DNA from: an uncultured bacterium
GTDB lineage: Bacteria > Verrucomicrobiota > Lentisphaeria > Oligosphaerales > Oligosphaeraceae
Reading direction: 5' to 3'
DNA length: 43,829 nt
Assembly (NCBI GenBank): GCA_902776645.1
Contig: CACYQT010000086.1
Coordinates: 1-43,829 of the forward strand
A program made the position numbers and the translations under genes. Each line of letters begins with the position of its first letter. The stretch's first letter is position 1. The notes under the pieces are model-generated. The model worked only from the letters and a program-made list of their open reading frames with translations. It had not been told where the DNA came from and did no database searches. Below, one piece after another: positions 24,161 to 33,740 of this stretch.

Positions 24161-26887
24161 TTCATAAAGGAAAAGCGTGGTGGAGATGGCGGGAAGATCG
24201 ATGGTGAAGTCTTTGAGATTTTCGCCGATGAGGCGTTTTTCAGGCATCAGCATCGTCACACGGGCCGTGCGCGGGAGGGTGATGCGGCGCTGTCCGCCTT
24301 CTTTGGCGTGGACTGCGAGGAAGGACTGGTTGGCGTAGATGACGTCGTCCGGATTGTCGTTAAAACGGTGGAGGCCGCGGTCGGCGAAGAACTTTCGGAG
24401 CTCTTCACGGTCGATAAGACCCGTCGTGCAGAGGACGCTTTCCCAGTCGTCGAATTTTCGTGACGCGTAAGTGACGGTTTTCGAGTCGCTTGCCAAAGTT
24501 CCATATGATTTTGCGTTTGCGTCTGTGATGGAGAAGAGCGGGCCGACGTCGCCATGGTCTTTCGTGCCCATGAGGCGTCCGTCAGCAAGTTTTGTGAAGG
24601 GGGAGAAGAACGTCGGATTGAAGGCGATGTTCATGCCCGCCATGGCGGAGGCGGCGGTTGTGTCGGAGAGGGCTTTGTCCGTCAGGCAGTCGGGCGCGAA
24701 GAGCCAGACAAGCGTGTGGCCGTTGTTTTTGAGGCGGTTGATGACGGCGCGTTTTTCAGGTGTCAGATGGTGGCAGTTAAGGAAGATGTAGATCTTGTAA
24801 TCGCGGAGCTGTCCGCTGGCGAGATCCGCGAAGGAGACGGAATCGAAGGGGGCTCCAGAATAGGAAAGCTCCTTCATCTGGTAGGATGTGGTGATGTTGA
24901 GGAGTCGTGTCGGCATGTCCGTCGCGGAATAGATGGCGTTCTCAAAGTCCGCGACGACAAGGACTTGAGCGACGGAAGAGCAATCCTTGTCCATGCTGCG
25001 GATCTCCTGCATGGGCTTGAAGCATTCCTGAATGGCGGGATCGAGATACCATGCGCGGCCGAAGTCGTAGTACCAGTAGCCGCAGCCGAGAGCCAACGAT
25101 TGGCAGAAGTCGCGCGTCAGCATGGCGACGCTTTCCTGCGGCGTGAAGATGTATTTATGGCCGTCGTCTTCGGCGAGATGCGTCCGACCGTCCGCTTCCA
25201 TGAGACCGAGCTTGCCGCGACGGCGGTAGGTTTCCGCTAGGCAACGTGCGGGCTGCGAGCCGCCGATGGAGCGGAAGATGCCGCCGTAGCATTGGGGCGA
25301 GACTTGGAAATCGACGTATGGCGAATCCAGAATCTCTTCGTTGTTCAGATGCCAGCCTTCGGCGGGGAAGGGCATGTGGTAGAAGTAGCCGCAATAGTTG
25401 CCCAGAAGGGCGCGGTTGTTGCAGGCCTCCTTGGCGGCGCGGTTGCTGACGAGGAGGCAGTCGCGGATGACTTCGCCCATGCAAGTCAGGTAGTCGCAGG
25501 TCTTTCGGTCGGCGGCTGGATGACGGAGCGTGAAGGCGCCTTTGTGGCGGCGTTCCACTTTGTCCGGAACGGTGGCGTTGTCGAAGGTGACGGCGTTGTC
25601 GTTCCATGCTTTCTTCAGGGCGGCTTCGTCGGCGTAGTGCTGTTTCAGCCATGAGCGGAAGGCGCGTGTCATGGGGACACTTGTGTCCGGCATGTCGGAG
25701 GCCATGCCGTAGTAGTGCCATTCAAGATAGACGCCGAAATCGATGCGGTAGGCATAGACGCGCTTGCCGTAAGGCGTGCTTTCTATGTGCTTGACAATGC
25801 GTGAGATGACATCCGTGAAATCTTTCCGCCAGACATCCGATGCGTAGGACGGGGCGGGAACGTTGCGGATGGTGTCGCCTTCATGATAGTTGATGGGGCC
25901 GGAAGCGTATTGGATGAGTTCCTCCGGATGCGAGTTCAGCCACCAGCGTGGGACGCCGCTGGAGGAGATGCAGAATTGGAAATAGCCTTCGGGGGCCAGG
26001 ACGAGGGCTTGTTCAAGACGGCGGTCGATTTCCGCAAAATCGATGGAGCCGTCCGGTTTCCAGCAACGGATGAGGGAGATGCCCATGCCGAAAAGGCGGA
26101 AACCGTTGTCGTGGAACATGCTGAACTGCTTGCGGAAATTGTCGTCCTTGTCTGTGAAATTGTAGGAGCAGTTGTAGTAGCATGGATTGTAGTCTTTCCC
26201 GCCGATGTTGACGACGGGCTTCCCCTTGCGGTATGCGACAGTGCATTGCGGAAGTGTTTCGGTCTCAAGCTTTTGGCGGATGGCCGCGATCCGTTTCTGG
26301 TCTTCCTCTAGACGGCGGCGCAGCTCGACGCTTTCCGCCAGCGTCAGCATGAACGTCATGTCGGTCAGCGACGCCCATGGCTGCGAGAGGGCGTCCGCGA
26401 AGGCGCGGGAGGGCTGCCATTTCGCGGCGTCGAAATTCGGCATGTTCCAGCCGTCGGGCTTCTCTGTGGAACAGGACCAGCTGGCGTCCGAACAGATCTC
26501 TTCAACGGCGCCGTCCGCGTAGTGGAGTTCCAGGCGGCAGATGAGGCCGCCAGAACCCGCCATATTGACGACTTGAGAGGCAAGTGCATGGACGCCAGGC
26601 GTTTTCAGCATGGGCGTGACATCGTTGCCTTTCAGATAGTGGTCATGGAAACGGCCTTCGTTGCCGACGACGGTCCCGTCGATCTGCACCCAGCCGGCGT
26701 CGTCGATAAGCGTGTAGAAGATGGCTTTCTGCAAGTCGTTTTTGACGGTGATGTCCTTTCGGAAATAGCGCGGCTTGTCAAGACCGACGTCAAAAGGCTC
26801 CGGATAGCAGATCCATTGAGCTGTCGAGGCGGCCATGAGGGAGGAGGCGAGGCACAGGGCGAGGCAGGATAGGGGGAATCGTTGCAT
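24158..26887 (-). CDS. Secreted GH42-like beta-galactosidase family protein
   Basis: The 909-residue protein has a signal peptide (MQRFPLSCLALCLASSLMAAS), an N-terminal beta-sandwich (about 25-165; ITVKNDLQKAIFYTLIDDAGWVQIDG), a linker helix, a TIM barrel (about 215-620) and further C-terminal domains. In the barrel YNCSYNFTDKDDNFRKQF, YRIDFGVYLEWHYYG and FRSWLKQHYADEAALKKAW follow the GH42 order, where the Glu of YLEWHYYG sits near the acid/base position. VLVVADFENAIY begins a GH42M trimerisation-like domain (about 670-830). The likely role is release of beta-galactosyl or related residues outside the cytoplasm; the identity is distant. The start codon lacks a Shine-Dalgarno sequence; a TAGTGGT array begins within four bases of it. 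Confidence 0.78.
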   Translation of the reverse strand: MQRFPLSCLALCLASSLMAASTAQWICYPEPFDVGLDKPRYFRKDITVKNDLQKAIFYTLIDDAGWVQIDGTVVGNEGRFHDHYLKGNDVTPMLKTPGVHALASQVVNMAGSGGLICRLELHYADGAVEEICSDASWSCSTEKPDGWNMPNFDAAKWQPSRAFADALSQPWASLTDMTFMLTLAESVELRRRLEEDQKRIAAIRQKLETETLPQCTVAYRKGKPVVNIGGKDYNPCYYNCSYNFTDKDDNFRKQFSMFHDNGFRLFGMGISLIRCWKPDGSIDFAEIDRRLEQALVLAPEGYFQFCISSSGVPRWWLNSHPEELIQYASGPINYHEGDTIRNVPAPSYASDVWRKDFTDVISRIVKHIESTPYGKRVYAYRIDFGVYLEWHYYGMASDMPDTSVPMTRAFRSWLKQHYADEAALKKAWNDNAVTFDNATVPDKVERRHKGAFTLRHPAADRKTCDYLTCMGEVIRDCLLVSNRAAKEACNNRALLGNYCGYFYHMPFPAEGWHLNNEEILDSPYVDFQVSPQCYGGIFRSIGGSQPARCLAETYRRRGKLGLMEADGRTHLAEDDGHKYIFTPQESVAMLTRDFCQSLALGCGYWYYDFGRAWYLDPAIQECFKPMQEIRSMDKDCSSVAQVLVVADFENAIYSATDMPTRLLNITTSYQMKELSYSGAPFDSVSFADLASGQLRDYKIYIFLNCHHLTPEKRAVINRLKNNGHTLVWLFAPDCLTDKALSDTTAASAMAGMNIAFNPTFFSPFTKLADGRLMGTKDHGDVGPLFSITDANAKSYGTLASDSKTVTYASRKFDDWESVLCTTGLIDREELRKFFADRGLHRFNDNPDDVIYANQSFLAVHAKEGGQRRITLPRTARVTMLMPEKRLIGENLKDFTIDLPAISTTLFLYE

Positions 26888-26890
26888 GGC

Positions 26891-26930
26891 TAGTGGTTGG
26901 TGGTTGGTGGTTAGTGGTTAGTGGTTAATG
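26891..26930 (+). repeat. Heptamer array TAGTGGT/TGGTGGT (5 units)
   Basis: TAGTGGT, TGGTGGT, TGGTGGT, TAGTGGT and TAGTGGT, then TAATG, directly upstream of the minus-strand GH42-like start. On that transcript it would be a C/A-rich leader (ACCACTA, ACCACCA). Confidence 0.9.
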
Positions 26931-26943
26931 AAGACCGTGTCTG

Positions 26944-26979
26944 GTCCCAGTAGTCCCAGTAGTCCCAGTAGTCCCAGAT
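26944..26979 (+). repeat. Nonamer array GTCCCAGTA (4 units)
   Basis: Three perfect GTCCCAGTA and one GTCCCAGAT; reverse complement is the GGGAC family. Confidence 0.9.
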
Positions 26980-27102
26980 ATGACATCCTATAATATAGTA
27001 ATAAAAAAAAATGTTTCCAGAGGCGCATGGCCGAAAGGAAAAAGAAGCCTTCAAGTTGATTTTCATGGTGGGTAGGGTACATTTTGCTTATGAAAGGTGA
27101 AT

Positions 27103-27138
27103 GGGACAACTGAGACAACTGGGACTACTGGGACAAAA
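27103..27138 (+). repeat. Nonamer array GGGACAACT (4 units)
   Basis: GGGACAACT, GAGACAACT, GGGACTACT and GGGACAAAA, ending 12 bases before the heparinase-like start. It faces the array at 26944, so the two could pair across the spacer. Confidence 0.88.
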
Positions 27139-27150
27139 AGCAGACAGAAT

Positions 27151-29820
27151 ATGAAAAAAGCAGTTTTAGTTCTAACCATGTGTTGCACAGGCGTTTTGTC
27201 ATTGATGGCGGCGGAGCCGTCGTTCACGGAACTTCAGGGGATGATCCGTCAATCGCATCCGCGTCTGTTCATCAATTCCGACACGCTGCCTGCGTTCAAG
27301 GCGCGATTGAACGGCGTTTGCGCTGAACGGCTTGCGAAATTGCAAAAGGAAGTGGACGGCTTTCCGGAAAAGGTTGAACTGGAATACAAGACGGACATCG
27401 TCGATATCGTCGACGGCAAGATGGTCTTCAAACGCAACATCGGCGACCAGAACGCCGTGGCCTACGGTCTGAAACGCCATGGCGGCGCCGAGGCGTTGAA
27501 ATGCGCGTTGGTCTATCTGGGCACGGGTGATGAAAAATATCTGAAGAAAGCCAACGACTGGCTGCAGTTGTCCATCCAATTCATCGATTTGGCGAAACGG
27601 TCGCGTATTCTGCCCGAATGGTATCATTATTCGCGGCAGTGCGCATTGATGGCATATGATTGGCTGTACAATGATTTGACGGACGAGCAACGGAAGTCGT
27701 TCATCGTGCCGATGTTGGAATATGTCCGCTACATGCAGGGATCCATCGGATACCAGCGGAACAGCGGCGGCATCGAATCCGGCAATTACGGCGAACCAGG
27801 CCTGATGTGGTTCGCGGGGCTTGCCGCCTGGAAGGACGGTTATTGCGACGAACTGGCGAATGAACTGCTTGCCAAAGGATACAATCAGTATTGCAAAATG
27901 ATGGTCAAACGCGAGCAGATGTCGGCAGGCACGGGATTGCTCATGCACATCACGTCCGGCTATGTCTTTGGAGCGTATCCATGGGCGAGCTGCAATTTTC
28001 TTGAGACGCTGAAAAGCGCGGCCAATCTGGACATGACGACGTATTGGACGCAGATGCGGGATTATCCTATGTTCTTCTCGTGGATGTCGATACCGAATCC
28101 AAAAATAAATGACGGCTTCTGTGAATACGGCTGGGGGGATTCGGGCCATACGAACAATTCGCTGGGGGCCTGGCTCATGTACAACCACATGGCGCAGGTC
28201 ATCCAGCTGTATGGCGACAAATGGCCGGAAGCCGCGAAGCAGGCCCGCGCCGTCATTGAGCTTCTGCCGGAGAAGTCCCGCAATTTCAATGACTTGACGG
28301 GCCATCCGTATCTGCCGTTCATTCTCGACAAGTTCGATCCGAATGTGAAAAACAACGAACCGGCCGCCGCCGTCCTGTCGAAAAAGCTTGCGCAGCATTT
28401 CCCGACGTTTGGGCTGACGGTCATGCGCTCAGGTTTCTCGGAGGGAGACACTTACGCTTCCATCAAGGCGGGAGCGACCGTCGATCAGCATCAGCATTAC
28501 GACGAAAACAGCTTCATCATCTACAAACGCGGCTTCCAGGCGTTGGACACGGGAACGCGCAACAACGCGCCGCACCATCTGCTGTACTATCCGCAGACGG
28601 TCGCCCACAACGCCATTCTCATCCGCATGGAAAACGAACCGCTGCCGCGCCATTGGTATCCCGCGAACGCGCCGCGAATCGCCCAGATGCCAAGCTGCGA
28701 CGGCGGGCAGAACGTCCGTCGGCTGGCCCGCTCGCTTGGCTTCGACCAAAGCGACTACCATGTCGTGACGGGCGGCGACGCGACGGCGTGCTACAACGCG
28801 GAGAAGTGCCGCGAAGCCGTCCGCCAGTTTGTTTTCGTAAAGCCCGACTATTTCGTGATCTACGATCGTGTCACCTCCGTGAAGCCTGAACAGCGGAAAG
28901 TGTTTTTGCTTCATTCGGAAGGCGAACCGTCGCAGGCGGACGGCGTGTGGCGGAGCGGCGCGGGCGAAGGCGCGCTGTTCACGAAGACGCTGCTGCCGCA
29001 GGACTGCGCGGCGGATGTCATCGGCGGGCCGGGCAAGGAGTTTGTGGCAGGCGGTGTGAACTATCCTGTCGCCGCCGATTCATGGGTGGCCAGAAGCAAA
29101 GGACAGACATGGGCCGGAAAGTACCGTCTGGAGATTTCGCCGAAGGAAGCAGCTGAAAAGACGCGCTTCCTGCATCTCTTGCAGGCGGCGGACGAAGCGG
29201 TGCCGTCCATGGTCGCAAGCCGTGTCGTCAAAACGGACACGCAGGACGGCGTGGCGTTCAAGACGGCCGAAGGGCTGGATTGCGTCGTGATGTTCTACCG
29301 CGACGGCGAGATTGGCGGCTCCATCAAAATCCAAAAGGACGGTAAGACGTTGGTGGAACGTGCGTTGTTGGATGAATGCCCTGTCGGCCCGATGCAAAAC
29401 GAGATGTTGGTCACGAATATGTCTCAGGCGGCCCGCATGGATATGTATATTGGTGGTGGTACGGTTGAATTGGTGAACGCGGGCAACACCGGCATATTGG
29501 ACAGCCCCATGTGGCTGAATCATGGCGATTCCTTTGTCGCTCAGTTCAAAGCGGTTCCGAATTTCCAGACAGGCTATTTCACGATTCGCGCCAAAAACGA
29601 TGGCAAATTGACCGTCAAGCTGATGGGGCCGGACATCCGTGAGAACAACGTCATCCAGAAGTACATGGTGGAATATTCCGCCTTCAGCGTGAATGGGAAG
29701 TCGTATCTGCCTGAGTCCGTGACGGTTTGGCATAATGCGCCGCGTATCGTGGAGATTCCCGTGAAGGCCGGAGACGTGCTGAAACTGGAAGCGAAATTCC
29801 ACGCTCTTGGGAAGCAGTGA
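27151..29820 (+). CDS. Secreted heparinase II/III-like protein
   Basis: The 889-residue protein has a signal peptide (MKKAVLVLTMCCTGVLSLMAAE), then an alpha-toroid (about 30-400; SHPRLFINSDTLPAFKARL, LPEWYHYSRQCALMAYDWLYND, GIESGNYGEPGLMWFAGL). The heparinase II/III beta-sandwich (about 420-700) includes FGLTVMRSGFSEGDTYASIK and DQHQHYDENSFIIYKRG with the conserved His/Tyr cluster, and DYFVIYDRV. Relatives are polysaccharide lyases cleaving uronic-acid-containing glycans by beta-elimination; substrate not inferable. ATG 27151 is preferred because the upstream in-frame ATG 27097 would translate the nonamer repeat into a Gly-Thr-rich tail before the signal peptide. No ribosome binding site is evident. 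The TGA stop is followed at once by a composite repeat. Confidence 0.88.
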   Translation: MKKAVLVLTMCCTGVLSLMAAEPSFTELQGMIRQSHPRLFINSDTLPAFKARLNGVCAERLAKLQKEVDGFPEKVELEYKTDIVDIVDGKMVFKRNIGDQNAVAYGLKRHGGAEALKCALVYLGTGDEKYLKKANDWLQLSIQFIDLAKRSRILPEWYHYSRQCALMAYDWLYNDLTDEQRKSFIVPMLEYVRYMQGSIGYQRNSGGIESGNYGEPGLMWFAGLAAWKDGYCDELANELLAKGYNQYCKMMVKREQMSAGTGLLMHITSGYVFGAYPWASCNFLETLKSAANLDMTTYWTQMRDYPMFFSWMSIPNPKINDGFCEYGWGDSGHTNNSLGAWLMYNHMAQVIQLYGDKWPEAAKQARAVIELLPEKSRNFNDLTGHPYLPFILDKFDPNVKNNEPAAAVLSKKLAQHFPTFGLTVMRSGFSEGDTYASIKAGATVDQHQHYDENSFIIYKRGFQALDTGTRNNAPHHLLYYPQTVAHNAILIRMENEPLPRHWYPANAPRIAQMPSCDGGQNVRRLARSLGFDQSDYHVVTGGDATACYNAEKCREAVRQFVFVKPDYFVIYDRVTSVKPEQRKVFLLHSEGEPSQADGVWRSGAGEGALFTKTLLPQDCAADVIGGPGKEFVAGGVNYPVAADSWVARSKGQTWAGKYRLEISPKEAAEKTRFLHLLQAADEAVPSMVASRVVKTDTQDGVAFKTAEGLDCVVMFYRDGEIGGSIKIQKDGKTLVERALLDECPVGPMQNEMLVTNMSQAARMDMYIGGGTVELVNAGNTGILDSPMWLNHGDSFVAQFKAVPNFQTGYFTIRAKNDGKLTVKLMGPDIRENNVIQKYMVEYSAFSVNGKSYLPESVTVWHNAPRIVEIPVKAGDVLKLEAKFHALGKQ

Positions 29821-29942
29821 TTAGCAGGGAGGGGCCCGCTCCTGCGGGACCAGCAGGGAGGGGCCCGCTCTTGCGGGACCGGTGGTTAGCAGGGAGGGGC
29901 CCGCTCCTGCGGGACCGGTGGTTAGTGGTTAGTGGTTAGTGT
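29821..29942 (+). repeat. Three 29-base GC-rich hairpin units plus TTAGTGG heptamers
   Basis: Near-identical 29-base units at 29823-29851, 29852-29880 and 29888-29916 each contain CCCGC-TCCT-GCGGG (second copy TCTT). They are joined and followed by GGTGGTTAGTGG-type heptamers up to 29942. Related but different hairpin units occur at 37222 and 37279. Confidence 0.92.
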
Positions 29943-29956
29943 CTGGTTACCAAATA

Positions 29957-30012
29957 ATTATGAATTATGCATTATGAATTATGCATTATGAATTATGCAT
30001 TATGAATTATGC
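29957..30012 (-). repeat. Heptamer array ATTATGA/ATTATGC (8 units, alternating)
   Basis: Eight strictly alternating heptamers, ATTATGA then ATTATGC, so the true period is 14. Reverse complement of the CATAATG family at 9828 and 11230. Ends eight bases from the sugar transferase stop. Confidence 0.95.
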
Positions 30013-30020
30013 ATTGGAAA

Positions 30021-31094
30021 TCACTGCCCATGCGCGGAGAAGATTTCGTGTGGCGTTTTGAGAAGAATATAGTAGTCGAGCCAAATGGACCAGTTGCGGA
30101 TGTAGTAGAGATTGATGCGGATGCGTTCGTCATAGGACAGTTCGTTGCGGCCTGAAACCTGCCACAGGCCCGTGAGGCCGGGCTTGACGGAAATGATTTC
30201 CTCATAAGCACTTCCGTGTTTGGAAATCTCCTCCTCGACGATGGGGCGCGGGCCGACGATCGCCATGTCGCCGCAAAGCACGTTCCATAATTGCGGCAGT
30301 TCGTCCAGGCTGGTCTTGCGGAGAAAACGGCCCAGCGGCGTGATGCGCGGATCGTTGTCAAGCTTGAATTGACGGCTCCATTCCTGCGCGAGTTTGGGTG
30401 ATTCGGAGAGAATCTGTTCGAGTTTCCGGTCGGACTGGTGGACCATCGTCCTGTATTTCAAGATCTTGAATTTACGGCCGTTGCGACCGATTCGCTCGGA
30501 GACGTAGAACGCGGGGCCGCGGCTGGTCAGTTTGACAAGAATCGTAAGGACGACGAACAGCGGGCTGAGCAGCAGCAGAAAAACTGCCGCGATGATTTTT
30601 TCGGCGACCGCCTTGAAGATGCGTGGAATCGGCAGGAGAAGGCCGTTGTGGAGCGGCAGTTTTTTGTTGAAATCCAATTGCGCCGCAGGGAGATGGAGCA
30701 TTCGTCCGGCGATGCTTCTTCCGGCGGGCAGAAGCCAGATGAGAAGAAACCATGAGACGGCGAGAATCACGCGCGAATAACGGATGTTGCCGCGCGTGAA
30801 CATCAGATAGCAGAACAGTGTCAGAAACGTCAGCAGGACGGCTTTGAACTGCGCCTTCAGGAAAATGACGGGATTCCATGGTGGCTTCGTCTCCGGCCAT
30901 GTGCCGCGATAGAGGCCGTAACCTGCTGCGATGGCGACGTAGATGAGCGGCAGCGGCCACAGCCGGAAATAACAGCATGGCTGCAGATCAGCCCCCATCT
31001 CCCAATAGGCCGCGACGGTGGCCGCGATGGTGGCGCAGCAGACGAAGATGTCTGTCGCCATCAGAACCAGAAGCTGTAGCAGTCCATTGGGCAT
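30021..31094 (-). CDS. Short polyprenyl-phosphate sugar-1-phosphate transferase
   Basis: The C-terminal half (about 160-357) is a complete bacterial sugar transferase domain of the WbaP/WcaJ type: KIIAAVFLLLLSPLFVVLTI, GPAFYVSERIGRNGRKFKILKYRTM, NDPRITPLGRFLRKTSLDELPQLWNVL, MAIVGPRPIVEEE and KPGLTGLWQVSGRNELSYDERI. It should transfer a sugar-1-phosphate from a UDP-sugar to undecaprenyl phosphate, starting a surface polysaccharide. Four to five N-terminal membrane helices are present, but the soluble Rossmann-like domain usually lying between helices and catalytic part is missing: only about 35 residues separate them, giving 357 rather than about 460-480 residues. It lies 27 bases downstream of the U32 gene, probably cotranscribed. 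Confidence 0.9.
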   Translation of the reverse strand: MPNGLLQLLVLMATDIFVCCATIAATVAAYWEMGADLQPCCYFRLWPLPLIYVAIAAGYGLYRGTWPETKPPWNPVIFLKAQFKAVLLTFLTLFCYLMFTRGNIRYSRVILAVSWFLLIWLLPAGRSIAGRMLHLPAAQLDFNKKLPLHNGLLLPIPRIFKAVAEKIIAAVFLLLLSPLFVVLTILVKLTSRGPAFYVSERIGRNGRKFKILKYRTMVHQSDRKLEQILSESPKLAQEWSRQFKLDNDPRITPLGRFLRKTSLDELPQLWNVLCGDMAIVGPRPIVEEEISKHGSAYEEIISVKPGLTGLWQVSGRNELSYDERIRINLYYIRNWSIWLDYYILLKTPHEIFSAHGQ

Positions 31095-31121
31095 GAGGAT
31101 GTTGTGGATTTTGTGGATGGC

Positions 31122-33570
31122 TTATCGGAGCATGTTGGCGGTCCATGTGTTGGGGATTTCATGGTCCTGCCGAAGCTCCTTCCAGATTTGCTGGACGATG
31201 GTCGGCGCGTAGTCCCGCCAGATGAAATCCATGCGGAAACGTGTCGCGCCGAGATGATGGAGCTGGGCGATCTTGCCGCCGAGCGAGAAGGGCTGCGCGT
31301 TGATGACGACGGACTGGCAGTTGTTGTTGATTGCGAGGAGGTTGTCATCGTCGTTCGTGTTCAGTTTGAGATATTTGAAGTCGCAGACGCGTTTGCCCGG
31401 GCAGAAGCCTTTGACGGAGGCGTTGATGCAGACGTCCGAAATGGCGAGCGGCGTGTCCTGATAGACGATGACGTCGGCGATTGGCGCGAGCGTCTGGAGG
31501 AGGTCTGACCAATTCTGCCATGTGTCCGCCGGCGAGAAGGCGACCCGCTGGCAGCCTTGCGACAGGATGGCCTTCGCGGCGGCGCGATTGGTGACGTAGA
31601 GCTGCCAGTCCGCCGTCAGATTGATGTTGCGAAGACTGGCGCCAGTATCGCCAAGTATCTGGAACGACGCGATATTGGTGGCCTCCCAACGACGCCATCC
31701 TTCATGGTAGAGCTTCGCGACGATGGCGGGATCGAACGGATCGTCCAATTCGTTGCGGACGACGGTCGGAAGCGAGAGGCGGATCTTGTTGCGCGTTCCG
31801 ACGAGATGAGCGAGTTCGTCCAATGTCTCTTCAACTTCCTCCGCTGGCGTGCGTTGCAGGCTGAAGACGATTTCGTCCATCTGCTGGAAGTCCTCCGGCT
31901 TGAAGAGGTTCAGGAAATAGACGCGATCGATCTTGACGGACCACCGGATGGCCTGCGAAAGCACGGGAACGTCTGGCTTCCAATCGTTTATGGAGTCGCG
32001 AACTTGCTTCGTCAAATTGCTGAAATCGTTGTCCAGAGCCTCCTGGACGTCTTCCGCCGAACGGCGCCGCAGTTCGTTGAGGATGGACGACGGGACGAAC
32101 AGGCTGTCCGGATTGTCCACGCGGAGATCCGCCAGTGTGAACGTCGTGTCGCCGAGCCGCGAGAAGGAGTCTTTTATGGACTGTTCCATTCGCTCCGGAT
32201 TTTTGGCGGGGGAGAGCGGCTGGTCCATTTTCATGACGGTCTTGACGTCCTCCAGTTCGCGCGGGCCTGCGCAGGGCTGCGCGAGAACGGTCAGTTCCGA
32301 CGGGCGGACGGAAAGTTTGAAATAGACGGGGAAGCGTTCGCGGCATTGCGCGGGGCGGGGCGTCTCCCATGAATAGGCCTGCTTGACCTTCTGGGAAGAC
32401 GGACAGGCGATTTTCGCGCCGACGGGTATGTCCGGATGTCCTTCCGGCAGAGATACTTCGATGGTGTCGCCCGGATTTGCCTCGAAGACGGATGTCCATG
32501 ATTCGACGTTCCGCTGCGCGAAGAGCCGTATGTCGTTGACAGGGAAGCCGAAGGGCTTGTCCCGCGCGGGAAGTTCAATCTGCAGGCCGTCGTGTTTTTC
32601 CAACGGCTGGCCTTTGATGGTGAAGCGGACGCGGTCCGGCGGGCCTGCGACGATTTCCGTGACGGTTCCGATTTCGATGCCGCGATGGCCGACGACATGC
32701 GTGTCCGTGATGCCCGCCTGGCGGCGGTTTTTCAGATGGAAGGGCGTCCACGGGCGGGAGAAAATCGTCTTGATGTCCGCTTCTGAACGTTGCTGTTCGC
32801 CTGGCTCGAACGTGCCGTCGATGAGATTCCGGTAGTAATTCGTGACGGCGGCGACGTAGAGCGGCGTCTTCTTCCGCCCTTCGATTGGCGGGGATGACGT
32901 CTCCGGCGGCCAAGTCCTTCATGGACATGGCGTTGCATGCTTCGCACGGGCCGTCCGGCCCTGCGATATTGTATTTCTTCCGGCAGATGTAGGCGCATTC
33001 GCCACGGTTGCCGGATTCGCCGCGCATGGTGGCCGAAAGCTGGCAGAGGCCGCTGTAGGAATAGCAGAGCGCGCCATGGATGAAAACTTCCACTTCCAGA
33101 TTCGGAAGTCTCGCAATATCGGCGATTTCCGGAATCGTCAGCTCGCGCGACGCGACGATGCGTGTGAAGCCGATGTCGCTGGCGTAGCGGGCACCCTGCG
33201 CGTTGTGGATGGCCATCTGCGTGGAGGCGTGGAGCGTGATTTCCGGAAAGTATTCCTGCACAAGCTGGAAGACGGCCCAGTCCTGCACGATGAGCGCGTC
33301 CGGCTCCATGTCGCGAAGCCGCGCCAACGTGTCGATGAGCTCCGGCAGTTCGCGTTCTCTAACAAGCGTATTGACCGCGACATAGACTTTTCGTGGCCAT
33401 TCCGGATTGTTGTGGGCGAGTCCGAGAATGGTCGAAAGGTCGTCGAAGGAGAAATTATCCGCGTCCGCGCGTGCGGAGAAGTTCTGTAGTCCGAGATAGA
33501 CGGCGTCCGCCCCATACTGGAATGCGGCGACGCCTGCTTCGAGATTGCCTGCCGGTGCAAGAAGTTCCAT
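31122..33570 (-). pseudogene. U32 family peptidase/tRNA-rRNA hydroxylation-type protein, frameshifted
   Basis: From ATG 33570 (MELLAPAGNLEAG) about 230 residues follow the U32 family: AVYLGLQNFSARADADNFS, LHASTQMAIHNAQGA, IVASRELTIPEI, FIHGALCYSYSGLCQLS, and cysteines in CAYICRKKYN and GPCEACNAMSMKDLA. At about 32890 the frame changes, and the other frame resumes with IEGRKKTPLYVAAVTNYYR and runs to 31122 (DUF3656-like C-terminal half, with CPGKRVCDFKYLKLN). Normally about 10-12 residues (an AGV...K segment) lie between the MKDL block and IEGR; here none remain, so a small out-of-frame deletion, not a one-base slip, is the better explanation. Intact homologues belong to the RlhA/TrhP group acting in RNA hydroxylation. 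Confidence 0.8.
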
Positions 33571-33574
33571 ATTC

Positions 33575-33609
33575 AATTAACAATTAACAATTAATAATTT
33601 ACAATTTAC
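33575..33609 (-). repeat. Heptamer array AATTAAC (5 units)
   Basis: AATTAAC, AATTAAC, AATTAAT, AATTTAC and AATTTAC, starting five bases upstream of the U32 start codon and replacing any Shine-Dalgarno sequence. TTAA gives a TAA on both strands. Confidence 0.88.
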
Positions 33610-33740
33610 GATCGACGGTTGTTCCATCCGTGGCAAGATAAAACATCCCCTTTATAATGTAATGTTTCATTTTGGAGTTGCGAATAATCTGCCCATTACT
33701 GGCAGTTTTTGCAAAAAACAATTATATTAATAAGTTTAAC

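Noticed and set aside
27097..27150. Longer start for the heparinase-like gene (ATG 27097)
   Set aside because: The added residues are a translation of the nonamer repeat and would sit in front of a normal signal peptide.
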